A stretch of 64,000 nt of DNA from Kurthia senegalensis (GCF_000285595.1 NZ_HE611064.1:575270-639269), one strand, 5' to 3'. Shown: positions 9,088 to 18,796, numbered from the stretch's first letter. Made by a program: numbers and translations. Notes: generated by a model not told the origin, from the letters alone.

Positions 9088-11252
9088 TTAATTTGATTTT
9101 GTTAATGTGATTTTTAATTTTGAATTAGAGTCAATCATCGTTCCTTTTGGTAAAGATTGTTTCGTAACAAATCCTTCTCCTTCGACATCAAAATCAAGCC
9201 CAGATAAAGATTCATACGTAAGTACGTCACGCAATGACCAATCTTTCATAGAAGGTAAACGAATCTCATTGCTATCTGTTCTTAAGAACAAATGATTCCC
9301 AATCAGAATTTTTTCACCTTTTTTAGGGTATTGATCAATAATTTGCGTTCCATTTTCTCCAATCATCACTGTAGATAATTTTTCATCTTTCAACGATTCT
9401 GTCGTTTGTTCAATCGTTTCATCGATATAGTTATCTACTTGAACACCTTCGGTTTTTTCAATTGTATCCGGCTTAACGTTTAAATATTTCAAACTTTTGC
9501 CCATGACTTCATTGAAAATTTCAGAAGTTGGATCTGAACCGAATTGTTCCGCTTTTAGTTTTGGCTTTTTCACGGCGATATACATAACAAGTTGTGGTTT
9601 ATCAGCTGGTGCGCTACCTAGAAATGAATAAAGGAATTCATTTTTTCCCCAATAATACCCGCCACCTGCTTTTGGAATCTGAGCTGTACCTGTTTTTCCA
9701 GTTACTGTATAATCATCACTTGCAAATTTTCTCGCTGTTCCCACTTCTGACGTTACGGTCGTCGCAAGCGTATCACGCACTTGCTTCGCTGTTTCCGCAG
9801 AAATCGGTTCTCCTTTTACAGTCGGTTTATTTTTTTCGATTACTTTTCCTGTATTTGGATTCACAATTTTCTCAATGACATACGGTTGCATCATCTTGCC
9901 ATCATTCGCAATCGCGGTGTACGCTTGAATAAGTTGAATCGGTGTAACCGTTGAACCTTGTCCATATGCTGTTGTTACACGGTTAATCGGATAATCATTC
10001 AACAATTTACCAGTCGCTTCATTCGGTAAGTCAATCCCTGTCTTCTCACCGAAACCAAATGCTTTCAATGAATTCATAAAAGCTTCTCCGCCGATACTTT
10101 TCAATAAGTTTGCCATTCCTACGTTAGAAGAACGTTGAATCCCTTCTAAATACGTAATGCGTCCCCACCCGTACTTGTTACTATCCCGAATCGTTGCCGT
10201 ATATACTTTGTATTGACCCGATTGGAACGTTGCATTTGGATTCCAAACCCCTTTTTGAATAGCTGTTGCTAACGTGAACGTTTTCATTGTCGAACCTGGT
10301 TCAATCGTTTCTTCCGTTACAAAGTTCGCCCAACTATTTTGTAGTCCTTCCCTCGTTTGCAAGTTAAATGTCGGGCGTTGCGTCATTCCTAAAATCTTGC
10401 CTGTAGAAGGATTGGCTACAATCGCTGTAATTTTTTCTGGGTTGTATTTTTCTTGAACATCGCTTACAGCATCTTCTAAGAAACTTTGGATCATCTTATC
10501 AATTGTTAAATAAATGTTTTCGCCATCTTGTGCTTTTTTAACTGTTTCATTTTTATTCGGTAACAAAAATCCCCAGCCATCACTTTGAAACGACATACTG
10601 CCATTTTTACCTGACAGCTCTTCATTATAAATTTTTTCGATGCCCATATTCCCTTTCATGACACCTGTTTCCTCATCTTGACTCACGATACCGATTAAAT
10701 TTGAGGCAAAAACGCCATTTGGATAAAAACGGTTTGAATGGGCTTCAAAGTTAATACCAGGTAATTTGTATTTCTCAATGGCGAGTTTCACACTATTTTG
10801 AACACCGCTACCGTATCTTCCAAACTCCACTTGGTATTTCCCACTATTTCGCCCATCGACTAATATTTTTTTAATTTTCTTGGCTGGTAAATCAATATAT
10901 TTCGCTAATACTTTCGCTGTTTTTTCTGCATCTACTACGTGATAATCTTCCTGTTCATTTTTTGAAATTTCAGGTGTCACGATAGCAAACAGTTTGTATG
11001 TCAATTCATCTTCCGCTATAGCAGAACCATTTTTATCTAATATTTTCCCTCTAGAAGAAGTTAATAATTGATTTTTTGTATGCTTTTGTTCTGCGCGCGC
11101 AGCTAGATTTTGCCCTTCCGCTGAACCTGTTGCTTGTATAAAAACGATACGTAAGAACATACATAGAAAAAGGAGCCCAAAAATGCCTAGCATTAGAGCG
11201 GCTCCCCAACGATTCCCAAAAATGTTTTTTACTCTAATTTTTTTCTCGTCAT
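9088..11252 (-). CDS. pbpB: Penicillin-binding protein 2B type, septal transpeptidase; frameshift near start
   Basis: Class B PBP: transmembrane helix, dimerisation/pedestal domain, transpeptidase with EPGSTMKTFT (SxxK), SSN (in RSSNVGM), KTGTAQ (KTGT box), and two C-terminal PASTA repeats (from about KLSTVMIGENG to the end). The uninterrupted frame starts at 11193 inside the membrane helix. The real start is probably the ATG at 11250-11252, which overlaps the ftsL stop as ATGA. Six to eight codons later a run of seven A (11238-11244) breaks the frame, and one more A joins MTRKKIRVKN to IFGNRWGAALM. This gives 721 residues. It cross-links septal peptidoglycan with FtsW. PASTA repeats at the end resemble staphylococcal PBP1 and SpoVD rather than Gram-negative FtsI. 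Confidence 0.93.
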
Positions 11253-11650
11253 TTTCCAGACACTACCTTCACATTCGTTTCATTTGAAGTTAAACCTAAT
11301 GCTTTTGCTTTTTCCATTAGACGTTCTGGTGTAGACAAGCGGCTGACTTCATTTGATAGCTCGCTATTTTCGAGTTTAATAGCAGATAGTTTTTCATTCG
11401 TCTCATGAATATGTGTAGAAGTATCTTGAATATGCATAATTGTATTCAAGTTCAAAATGGCAAATAGAGCGATAACACTTAGAATTGCAACAAAGCTAAC
11501 TTTTTCGACTTTTGACCATCTGAAAATTGACTTCTTACGTTGTTGAGACTTCTTCTGAGGTTGTTGATTTGGTTTAAATTCTGGTTGTTGTGGAACTTGC
11601 TCAATGTACGGTTGTTGTATGTAATCCACTTTACGGTTTGCCAATGCCAT
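11249..11650 (-). CDS. ftsL: FtsL, bitopic division protein
   Basis: 133 residues: a charged, Q/K-rich cytoplasmic tail, one transmembrane helix (about VSFVAILSVIALFAILNL, residues 51-68) and a short extracellular coiled coil (heptads from HIHETNEKLSAIKLENSEL). This is the standard FtsL/DivIC layout. The closing motif RLSTPERLMEKAKALGL is typical. It pairs with DivIC and DivIB to regulate PBP2B/FtsW. It lies between rsmH and pbpB, its stop overlapping the inferred pbpB start. Confidence 0.94.
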   Translation of the reverse strand: MALANRKVDYIQQPYIEQVPQQPEFKPNQQPQKKSQQRKKSIFRWSKVEKVSFVAILSVIALFAILNLNTIMHIQDTSTHIHETNEKLSAIKLENSELSNEVSRLSTPERLMEKAKALGLTSNETNVKVVSGK

Positions 11651-11664
11651 CTACTTAATTCCTC

Positions 11665-12603
11665 CTAACTCTTAATACGTTCAATGACACGAAGTTTCGC
11701 TGAACGTGAACGATTATTCTCTTCTAATTCTTCTTCGCTTGGTAAAATAGGTTTACGTGTTACTAATTTAAAATCCGGTTGTAAATAATCCGGAATAACG
11801 GGTAACCCAGGTGGTAAATCAGGTAATGAAGATTTTTCTTTAAATAATACTTTGCATAAGCGATCTTCTAATGAATGGAACGTGATAACGCTAACGCGAC
11901 CACGAACGTGAATTAAATCGAGCGCTTGTTGTAATGAATCTTCTGCTGCTCCTAATTCATCATTCACTGCAATACGAATCGCCTGGAATACGCGCTTCGC
12001 TGGATGACCTCCTTTACGACGTGCTGCCGCAGGAATCCCCTCTTTAATAAGTTCCACTAATTCGCCTGTTGTGTTAATAGGAGCTTGTTCACGGGCTGCT
12101 TCAATCTTTCTAGCAACTTGTTTCGAAAACTTCTCTTCTCCATAACGATAAAAAATACGCACTAAATCTTCATATGCCCATTCATTCACAACATGAAATG
12201 CAGTAAGCGGTGCTGTTTGGTCCATACGCATATCAAGTGGTGCATCTTGGTGATAACTAAAACCACGCTCCGCATTATCTAACTGCGGTGATGATACACC
12301 TAAATCATATAAAATCCCATCGACTGAAGTAATGCCTAATGCATTCAATTCCTGCTTAATGTTTCTGAAATTTGAATGTACGAATGTTACTCTGTTCAAA
12401 TAGGGTGCTAATCTTTCTTTTGCATGATCGATTGCAGTTTGGTCTTGGTCAAAACAAATTAACCGACCTTCGTCCGACAACTGACTTACGAGATATTCAC
12501 TATGTCCAGCCCCGCCGAGCGTACAATCTACATAAATGCCATCAGGACGAATGTTCAAACCATCGACTGTTTCTTTTAATAATACGGTTGTGTGATTGAA
12601 CAC
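11665..12603 (-). CDS. rsmH: RsmH (MraW), 16S rRNA m4C1402 methyltransferase
   Basis: 312 residues, GTG start (12601-12603) preceded by GGAGGGAC. Motifs: [18 protein letters not shown]-binding [58 protein letters not shown] and [13 protein letters not shown]. It methylates N4 of C1402 in the 16S rRNA decoding site. It normally follows mraZ; here no mraZ is present and rsmH heads the cluster behind a 380-base gene-free stretch. Confidence 0.98.
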   Translation of the reverse strand: MFNHTTVLLKETVDGLNIRPDGIYVDCTLGGAGHSEYLVSQLSDEGRLICFDQDQTAIDHAKERLAPYLNRVTFVHSNFRNIKQELNALGITSVDGILYDLGVSSPQLDNAERGFSYHQDAPLDMRMDQTAPLTAFHVVNEWAYEDLVRIFYRYGEEKFSKQVARKIEAAREQAPINTTGELVELIKEGIPAAARRKGGHPAKRVFQAIRIAVNDELGAAEDSLQQALDLIHVRGRVSVITFHSLEDRLCKVLFKEKSSLPDLPPGLPVIPDYLQPDFKLVTRKPILPSEEELEENNRSRSAKLRVIERIKS

Positions 12604-12983
12604 TATAAAGTCCCTCCAAATTCTAATAAACTACGTGCAATTATTTTTATTGCACATCTAAGATATGTACGGTTATTTGCAAAAAATGATTTTTCAACTA
12701 AAAAATTTTTCACAAGTCTATACAATACCCCACTTTATACAGTAAATGTACCACATCCCAACTGTTTCCTCCACCAATTCCTGTACAATTACTTGGATTC
12801 GTCGAAAAATAAGTATTTTATCCCCATTGCCATTTTGAAAAATAGTATTTTTTGCATTTATTTTAACTAATCTTCTTATTACCCAAATTTTATTATATAA
12901 AACATCCTACATGCTTCAGAAATAAATTATCATTTTCCACAGAACTACGTCTTTTTTCTAGCAAAAGTAAAAAAGACATATAA
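12604..12983. other. AT-rich leader upstream of rsmH; mraZ absent
   Basis: About 380 bases with no credible gene on either strand and no recognisable mraZ remnant. The minus strand holds a promoter-like TTGGGA, 16-base spacer, TATAAA about 150 bases before rsmH, embedded in several TGG-containing words (GGTGGAGG, GTTGGGA, TGTGG, GTGGGG). Such GTGG-type repeats are MraZ boxes in other bacteria, but the spacing here is irregular, so I do not call operators. Confidence 0.4.
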
Positions 12984-13020
12984 AAAAAGTACATCTTTAT
13001 GACTAAAGATGTACTTTTTA
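12984..13020. terminator. Terminator after bshC
   Basis: AAAAAGTACATCTTTA, loop TGAC, then the exact complement, abutting the bshC stop codon. Flanked by A and T runs, so it could work on both strands. Confidence 0.88.
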
Positions 13021-14622
13021 TTATAAATAAATGATATGATGTCGTCCGTCAATCGTATAATCGAGCGTTACTATTTTTTCAATTAAATCTGGACCATACG
13101 TATTTAAGAATGGATACGGTGTAAATGTTCGTTCTTGGAACGCACCGAGTGGCAATACTTCATGTTCTACATCGTCAAAGCGACGCATCGCTACTTCATG
13201 TTTCAAAAGAACTTCCTGTTCAATTTTGCGTAGCATAAAGTCTAATTGTGCTTTATGGAACGTTAAATTTTTATCGACAATCGCATTCAAATGTAAATCA
13301 TTTTGAATAAGATGCTCATGCAATGTTTCGTATTGTTGATCAAGTAAACGTTTCGTCGATTCAATCGTCTGTTTCGCTTCTCGATCATACACTCTTTCTT
13401 TAAATGCTTGACGAAGCGTTTCGATTTTACCTTCTAAAACATCTTTCGCACTAATTTGTAGATCTTCTAACAATGCTTGTACGTGTGACGTAATAAACGT
13501 GATATTTAAACGAGGTGTGAAAACAGGCACTTTCATGTTTAAAATTTCAAAGCCTTCTTTCAACGTCGACCAGTAAGCGAGTTCGCCCGGTCCACCGACG
13601 AATGATAATACCGGGAATACGCAATCTTGCATGATCGGTCTCGTCACTACATTATTACTTAAACAATAGTTCGTACGCACTTCTTCTTTTAATTGTTCTG
13701 CTGTAAATTGTACGTTGGCAGCTAAATTGATGAATTTACCGTCTTTGCGCGTTAATAAGTAGCGTGCCCCGTCTTCTGTGTAAAATAAGTTTGCAGCATC
13801 TTCCGTCGCACCAATCGGCATTGGATAGCCTAGGTCAACTAAATGTGCTTCGCGAGCCGTTACGACTTTTGCAATTTGCTCTGAATGCTCGATTAATTGT
13901 TCAAAATAAGGTGTTTCATATTCACGTAAACCACGGTTCGCTGCATCAATCATTAATAAACCGTGTTCTTTAAATAAGCCGTGCATTAAACGTACGAAGA
14001 AATCTGTAAAATTCGTTGATTTACGAACTTCTACGAGAACGTCATCTAATAAAGCACTCGTGTAAGCTGTTTCTCCGAATGTTTTAAACACATCTGTTAC
14101 CCATTCCGTTAACTGACGCTCATCAATTTCCGTATAAGAAGCTTGTTTTTTCACTCTCGTATTTTCACCATACGTCGTTTTCACGAGCGTATTCGTAAAT
14201 GTATGATTAATTTCATCGATATCATGATCTTCCCCTGCAATCCAAAATACAGGAACGACTGGAATACCTAATCGTTCACGTTGTTGTTTCGCAAGGACGA
14301 TGACCGTAATTGCTTTATGTACTGAATAAAGCGGCCCTGTTAACAAACCTGCTTGTTGCCCACCGACAACTGTTACTGCATTTTGTTCAAGTTCTGCTAA
14401 ATGTTTCTTATCTTGTTCAGACAAGCCGTACGGTGCCATAAATTGACGAATCACGTTCACTAATTGTGCGCGACGCACAGGATGTTTTTCTAAATCTTGT
14501 AAGCGTTGTTCAAACGCTTCTTGTGTTTGATTATAATGAAAAAAAGACGCCAAATCACCGTTAGCCATATAACTTGCTAACAAAGGATTCGTTGCTTTTA
14601 ATTCAACTTGTTCCAATTTCAT
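13021..14622 (-). CDS. bshC: BshC, bacillithiol biosynthesis cysteine-adding enzyme
   Basis: 533 residues, the family's usual length. Recognisable stretches are VTVVGGQQAGLLTGPLYSVHKAI near residue 90, VPVFWIAGEDHDIDEINH (about residue 125) and FVGGPGELAYWSTLKEGFE. A coiled-coil insertion follows (KERVYDREAKQTIESTKRLL), and the end is GRHHIIYL. BshC adds cysteine to GlcN-malate, the last step of bacillithiol, the main low-molecular-weight thiol of many Bacillales and Deinococcus. Its place next to the mraZ/rsmH cluster is standard (yllA). No frame defects were seen. Confidence 0.96.
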   Translation of the reverse strand: MKLEQVELKATNPLLASYMANGDLASFFHYNQTQEAFEQRLQDLEKHPVRRAQLVNVIRQFMAPYGLSEQDKKHLAELEQNAVTVVGGQQAGLLTGPLYSVHKAITVIVLAKQQRERLGIPVVPVFWIAGEDHDIDEINHTFTNTLVKTTYGENTRVKKQASYTEIDERQLTEWVTDVFKTFGETAYTSALLDDVLVEVRKSTNFTDFFVRLMHGLFKEHGLLMIDAANRGLREYETPYFEQLIEHSEQIAKVVTAREAHLVDLGYPMPIGATEDAANLFYTEDGARYLLTRKDGKFINLAANVQFTAEQLKEEVRTNYCLSNNVVTRPIMQDCVFPVLSFVGGPGELAYWSTLKEGFEILNMKVPVFTPRLNITFITSHVQALLEDLQISAKDVLEGKIETLRQAFKERVYDREAKQTIESTKRLLDQQYETLHEHLIQNDLHLNAIVDKNLTFHKAQLDFMLRKIEQEVLLKHEVAMRRFDDVEHEVLPLGAFQERTFTPYPFLNTYGPDLIEKIVTLDYTIDGRHHIIYL

Positions 14623-14709
14623 AATCGTAACTACTCCTCTTCGAATGTTTCACTCAATAGTAGCAGTATACCATTTACTGCTTTCAGACACGTATAAATG
14701 TGCTTGCCG

Positions 14710-15066
14710 TTATGAAACGAACCAATGTGCAACCCATAAACACACGTAACAAATACCGCAAATCATAAACAATAGACGCCATGTCTTTTTCAACACGCTC
14801 GTCATTTTTAATATTTCTTTATTATGCCATTCGAGAGTGGTGATGATCATTAGTAACGCCACTAACACGATGTAATGGTATACACCTAAACTAAATCCAA
14901 AAAACTTTTCAGTTAAAATCGGCATCGCAAAAAATAAAAAGAACGTCGTAACGTCCGAGGCAATACCGAGTGCTTTTGCACCGGTCATTTTCTTTTTCAA
15001 AATTAGAACGAGTAACACAAAAATAATCCAGGCATATGTCGTACATAATTCAAAAATCGTTTCCAT
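14710..15066 (-). CDS. DUF3397-type small membrane protein
   Basis: 118 residues from the ATG at 15064-15066 (METIFELC...). The frame can be opened further upstream, but those codons lack hydrophobic or conserved character. Four hydrophobic segments are visible: AWIIFVLLVLIL, DVTTFFLFFAMPIL, YHYIVLVALLMIITTL and LLFMICGICYVCLW, with the charged motif KKKMTGAKALGIASDVTT between the first two. Layout and the position next to bshC fit DUF3397 proteins of Bacillales, whose function is unknown. The RBS is weak. Confidence 0.7.
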   Translation of the reverse strand: METIFELCTTYAWIIFVLLVLILKKKMTGAKALGIASDVTTFFLFFAMPILTEKFFGFSLGVYHYIVLVALLMIITTLEWHNKEILKMTSVLKKTWRLLFMICGICYVCLWVAHWFVS

Positions 15067-15148
15067 CCTGTTCCGTTCACCCACTCTCATTTTCTTTATC
15101 TCTATGCAAGTATAATAATTTTTACAAACAATTAGCAACTATCATTTA

Positions 15149-15193
15149 AAAACCCACAAGAAGCATCGTAAGCTTTCTCGCAGGTTTTTAAAT
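15149..15193 (-). terminator. Terminator after the enoyl-CoA hydratase gene
   Basis: Imperfect stem (AAAACC..AGAAGC against GCTTTCTCGCAGGTTTT, loop about seven bases) ending in T on the minus strand, downstream of the stop codon. Confidence 0.7.
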
Positions 15194-15198
15194 GAAAC

Positions 15199-15965
15199 TT
15201 ATTTATTTTTATTTAAAAAGCGCTCTACGGCTTGCAAATGTGGTTCTTGCTCCCATAATCGAGCACACGTTGCTACTTCTTCTTGAATACGCGTATATAG
15301 TTCAGCATTTTTCCATTTACGAATTTCCATCTCTTTATACGCTTTATGTACGCCAGGCTCGATTTTCCTCATATTTCCAATAAATGTATTTAACGCTTCG
15401 CATGCGTCGCCATCAAAAACGCGCATCGCCCAACCAATTTCAAAAAGTTGTTCTGCTGGATACACACTTGCATCAACGAGCATTTTTAACGCTCTGTCAT
15501 GTCGCAAGCCACGTTGGAATAAGTACGTACCGCCTCCCCATCCCGTCGTAATCGCGAGCGTTCCTTGAATGAAGCCACATTTTGCGTGACGTGCAACGAG
15601 ACGGAAATCACAAGCCGTCGCAATTTCACAGCCACCTCCAACCGCTGCACCATTAATGAGCGCAATCGTCGGGACAGGTAGCGTTGCCCACTCGTATAAC
15701 AGCTCCGCCATTTTCGACAACATCGTCGATGCTTCTTCCGCCGTCGTAAGTGCATGAAACTCAGATAAATCGCCTCCTGAACAAAAAGCGCGGTCACCTG
15801 CACCTGTAATGACTAAAAAGCGTACAGAAGGATGTTCGTATACGTAATCCATCACTTCTCGAAATCCTTGCATAACTTGATCATTAATTGCATTTCTGCG
15901 TTCTGGACGATCAATCGTGAATGTCAACACCCCATCTTGTTCTTCAAAAAATAACCATTCCCCAT
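15199..15965 (-). CDS. Enoyl-CoA hydratase/isomerase family protein, apparent frameshift near start
   Basis: Crotonase fold: LTFTIDRPERRNAINDQV, ITGAGDRAFCSGGDLSEF (oxyanion hole), then LINGAAVGGGCEIATACDFRL, the second oxyanion-hole region. The position of the usual catalytic glutamate is occupied by TLAITTGWGGGTYLFQR, so the exact reaction is uncertain. The open frame lacks a good start. Upstream, ATG at 15963-15965 with AGGGGTGAT gives MGNGY and then runs out of frame at six T (minus strand, 15946-15951). One added T yields MGNGYFFEEQDGV continuing into LTFTIDRP and 255 residues. The gene is a lone unit between terminators. Substrate unknown. Confidence 0.82.
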
Positions 15966-16172
15966 TCTCATCACCCCTATTTTATTTTTCAGAAACTTTT
16001 CATTATCATAGCAACGTTCCAAATTAAATAGCAAGAGACGAAATTTTTTACGTCTTATTTTATTTTTTATTTTCACTACGAATCCTATGACTGTCGAAAA
16101 AAATAATTTTTTGCCCATCATAAAATTATTTTCTTTTTTCTATCCCATTCAATTTATATCTTTATTTTTTAA

Positions 16173-16262
16173 ATAAAAAAGCCTATCATTAACTGACAGG
16201 CTACCATGATTTACACACATAAAAAGGCCGCTAAAGAGCCATGGTCTCTCTAGCGGTCTCTC
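16173..16262 (-). terminator. Tandem terminators after rpmF
   Basis: Two hairpins on the minus strand. The first is CCGCTAGAGAG/CTCTTTAGCGG with a TTTTT tail (16222-16262). The second is AGCCTGTCA/TGATAGGCT followed by TTTTTTATTT (16173-16202). Both lie downstream of ylbN-rpmF. Confidence 0.85.
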
Positions 16263-16282
16263 TTCAGTTTTAAAAACTGAAA

Positions 16283-16456
16283 TTATTTGCTGATAACTTC
16301 TTTACCTTTGTATGAACCACAAGCTTTACAAATGTGGTGAGCTAATTTAAGTTCTCCACAATTTGGGCAAGCTACCATACCTGGTACAGATAATTTAAAG
16401 TGCGTACGACGTTGACGTTTCGCAGTTTTAGAAGTTCTTCTAAATGGTACAGCCAT
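16283..16456 (-). CDS. rpmF: 50S ribosomal protein L32
   Basis: 57 residues, translated by eye: [19 protein letters not shown], then zinc-ribbon cysteines CPNCGE...HHICKACG and the end YKGKEVISK. The four-cysteine (C+) form is present, so it binds zinc. AGGAGGTG precedes the ATG. It follows ylbN by about 25 bases, the conserved ylbN-rpmF pair of Firmicutes. Confidence 0.97.
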   Translation of the reverse strand: MAVPFRRTSKTAKRQRRTHFKLSVPGMVACPNCGELKLAHHICKACGSYKGKEVISK

Positions 16457-16480
16457 TGAATGGCACCTCCTTACAGATAT

Positions 16481-17011
16481 TTATTCATCTGTTTGATCAA
16501 AAAACTTAGCTAAGTCAGCTAGTCTTGGATCCACTTTTTGTTCGTCATTTTGTTTCTGACGATCAAATTCTTCTTCCGACATAACCGACCAGTGATCGTT
16601 TTTCGGCTCCAGAATTTGTGCATCTTCCTTATACACTTGCATTGGTACTTCTAATAAAATTAGTTCTTCCAATACAGGGTCGACATCGATTACATCACCT
16701 TCAACAGGATGAATGTTATCCATTTCATCATGACCAGCCATATCTCCCCAGCGGAAAACTTCCGCTGCTTCAATATCAATTGGATAGATGACATCTTCCC
16801 ATGTGCGTGCACAAGGAAGCGTTAAAGTCGTCGTCACGCGAAAATGACAGTTCATTTGCTCTGACCCGAAAGTACAGAGACCTTCTACGTGAACAGGAGC
16901 AATAGCGCGAATGTCGCCATTGCGTTCCATTACGCTATCCAGTTGGACAAATTCGTCAACCGGCATCCCGTTTTGGCGATATTTCGATAATTGTGGGATT
17001 GCCCATTTCAT
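16481..17011 (-). CDS. ylbN: YlbN, DUF177 (YceD family) protein
   Basis: 176 residues from the ATG at 17009-17011 (MKWAIPQLSKYRQNG), which has TTGAGGTGAT upstream. A longer frame to 17059 is not supported because it would swallow the -10 of the promoter. DUF177 features: GLCTFGSEQMNCHFRV (the CxxxxxxxC region), TTLTLPCARTWEDVIYPID, GDVIDVDPVLEELILLEVPM, and a C-terminus ending DPRLADLAKFFDQ. YceD/DUF177 proteins are linked to rRNA/L32 expression or 23S rRNA processing. A consensus promoter lies at 17042-17070. Confidence 0.93.
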   Translation of the reverse strand: MKWAIPQLSKYRQNGMPVDEFVQLDSVMERNGDIRAIAPVHVEGLCTFGSEQMNCHFRVTTTLTLPCARTWEDVIYPIDIEAAEVFRWGDMAGHDEMDNIHPVEGDVIDVDPVLEELILLEVPMQVYKEDAQILEPKNDHWSVMSEEEFDRQKQNDEQKVDPRLADLAKFFDQTDE

Positions 17012-17041
17012 ATATATTATCACCTCAAGACAACAAAATTG

Positions 17042-17070
17042 ATTATATAGTGTGAACAAATAGATGTCAA
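17042..17070 (-). promoter_or_regulatory. Perfect-consensus promoter for ylbN-rpmF
   Basis: Minus strand TTGACA, exactly 17 bases, TATAAT. It ends about 30 bases before the ylbN ATG and is one of the strongest promoters in the window. Confidence 0.88.
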
Positions 17071-17079
17071 GATATTTTC

Positions 17080-17109
17080 TTGTCAGTACTATTAAAGTCT
17101 GTTTATAAT
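17080..17109 (+). promoter_or_regulatory. Promoter for tmcAL
   Basis: TTGTCA, 18-base spacer, TATAAT on the plus strand, about 30 bases before the tmcAL start. It is back to back with the ylbN promoter. Confidence 0.7.
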
Positions 17110-17139
17110 CATACTAGTTAGTATAAACGGAGTGATTCT

Positions 17140-18318
17140 ATGAATGCAACAGGTGTTATTGTTGAATACAACCCTTTCCACAACGGGCATCTACATCATA
17201 TCAAACAATCAAAGATTTTAACAGATGCAGATATCGTAATTGCGGTCATGAGTGGACATTTTTTACAACGAGGTGAACCGAGCTTCGTAAATAAGTGGCT
17301 GCGCACAAAAATGGCACTATTAAATGGTGTTGATCTCGTCATTGAACTTCCTTACGCTTTTTCAACTGCACCCGCAGTCGATTTTGCAAAAGGTGGGATT
17401 GCGTTATTAGATGCTCTCGGCTGTCAGTCGATTGCATTCGGTAGCGAAGAAGGTCAAATTGAACCATTTTTAGCCGTTTACAGCGCGATTGAGACACAAA
17501 CTAGCACTTTCCAATTAAATGTCCAACAAGCTGTTAAAAACGGCGTAAGCTACGCTAAAGCCCTAAATAGTGCCTATGCACAATTAGCGACAACGAGTAC
17601 ACAAAAATTTGCTGACTTATCGTTGCCGAACAACATTTTAGGGTACCATTATGTTGAACAAATTTTTAAACAGAAAAGCGAGATGAAACCGTTCACGATT
17701 CCACGTGTCGCCTCAGGTTACCACGATGCGATTCACGAAGGAACGACCATCCAAAGCGCAACAGGCATTCGACAAGCTGTTTTTGAACAATCATTGCAAA
17801 CAGTCGAGACGTTCATGCCCGCTTCCAACTACGCTTTACTGCAACAAACAAATTTAATGAATTGGGATCGTTTGTACCCGCTACTGCGGTATGAACTATT
17901 ACGTACCCCTCCAGAACAATTGGCACAATTTGCAGAAGTAACAGAAGGTATTGAACATTTATTAATTAAAGCCGCAAAAACGTGCGAAACGTTCCAGACG
18001 TTTATGGAACGGATCAAATCAAAACGCTATACGTGGACACGATTGCAACGTATGTTGACGCACATCGTCACCGGATTTACTTCCGAACAATTAAGCGAAA
18101 GTCAACGTCCATCGTATGCACGCATTCTCGGCATGACGACAAATGGGCAAAAATATATTTCAACGCATAAAAAACAATTTAAATTACCGCTCATTAGTCG
18201 CGTCGCAAGTTTCGAAGATGCTATGCTTGCGCAAGACATAAAAGCAACGGACATTTATTTACATGCTTCAAACGAATCAATTGGCTTAGATTATAAATAT
18301 CCACCGATTCGTTTATAA
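17140..18318 (+). CDS. tmcAL: TmcAL (YlbM), tRNA(Met) cytidine acetate ligase
   Basis: 392 residues. The nucleotidyltransferase fold opens with TGVIVEYNPFHNGHLHHI (HxGH motif), then VAVMSGHFLQRGEPSFVNKW. The ATP-grip of the family follows, with LPNNILGYHYVE and an RVASGYHD region. It activates acetate with ATP and acetylates C34 of elongator tRNA(Met) to ac4C. Divergent from ylbN-rpmF, as in Bacillus. The downstream acetyltransferase starts 16 bases after the stop with its own GAGGAGG, so they are probably cotranscribed. Confidence 0.95.
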   Translation: MNATGVIVEYNPFHNGHLHHIKQSKILTDADIVIAVMSGHFLQRGEPSFVNKWLRTKMALLNGVDLVIELPYAFSTAPAVDFAKGGIALLDALGCQSIAFGSEEGQIEPFLAVYSAIETQTSTFQLNVQQAVKNGVSYAKALNSAYAQLATTSTQKFADLSLPNNILGYHYVEQIFKQKSEMKPFTIPRVASGYHDAIHEGTTIQSATGIRQAVFEQSLQTVETFMPASNYALLQQTNLMNWDRLYPLLRYELLRTPPEQLAQFAEVTEGIEHLLIKAAKTCETFQTFMERIKSKRYTWTRLQRMLTHIVTGFTSEQLSESQRPSYARILGMTTNGQKYISTHKKQFKLPLISRVASFEDAMLAQDIKATDIYLHASNESIGLDYKYPPIRL

Positions 18319-18334
18319 CGAGGAGGACGAACGA

Positions 18335-18784
18335 ATGATTGAAATCTCTTTTCAAAAAATAAATGCATCCAATTTAGCAGACGTACAAAAAATTTCATTA
18401 CACGAGACACAAAAACACTTTATCGAAACGGTAGACGACTGTTTAGAAGAAGCCGCCACCGTAGAAGAGTGGCGTCCTGTAGCCATTTTAGCTAATAAAG
18501 AAATTGTCGGTTTTGCGATGTACGGTAGCTTCGGTCCGCAAAAAGATACGTGGATTGATCGCATTATGATCGACAAAAAACATCAAGGAAAAGGCTACGG
18601 TCGACGTGCTATGCTCGCTTTGATGAAACGTGTCGTGACAGAATATGACGTATCGACGATTTATTTAAGTTTAACTGAACATAATACGGTCGCCAGAAAA
18701 TTATATGAAAGCATCGGTTTCGTCTACATGAACGAAAAAGATCCGAGTAACGATGAATTAATGTTTCACTATATCGTCAAATAA
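18335..18784 (+). CDS. GNAT acetyltransferase resembling BltD/SpeG polyamine acetyltransferases
   Basis: 149 residues, one GNAT domain. Visible are ETVDDCLEEAATVEEWRPVAI (the family's ExxxxCL..A block), VGFAMYGSF, then acetyl-CoA loop IDKKHQGKGYGRRAML (motif A, Q/RxxGxG/A), and TEHNTVARKLYESIGFVY (motif B). The N-terminal pattern and GFAMYG match spermine/spermidine N-acetyltransferases such as BltD. A polyamine substrate is therefore likely but not shown. A potABCD polyamine importer is encoded about 40 kb away in this window. Confidence 0.8.
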   Translation: MIEISFQKINASNLADVQKISLHETQKHFIETVDDCLEEAATVEEWRPVAILANKEIVGFAMYGSFGPQKDTWIDRIMIDKKHQGKGYGRRAMLALMKRVVTEYDVSTIYLSLTEHNTVARKLYESIGFVYMNEKDPSNDELMFHYIVK

Positions 18785-18796
18785 AAAAGGCTAATC

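Noticed and set aside
12592-12870. Plus-strand 92-residue frame upstream of rsmH, and a decayed mraZ in the same region
   Set aside because: No RBS, no family match, AT-rich composition; no MraZ-like peptide in any minus-strand frame.
15924-16121. 65-residue minus-strand reading frame overlapping the enoyl-CoA hydratase start
   Set aside because: Very basic, AT-driven composition and no RBS; its end is explained by the out-of-frame start of the hydratase gene.
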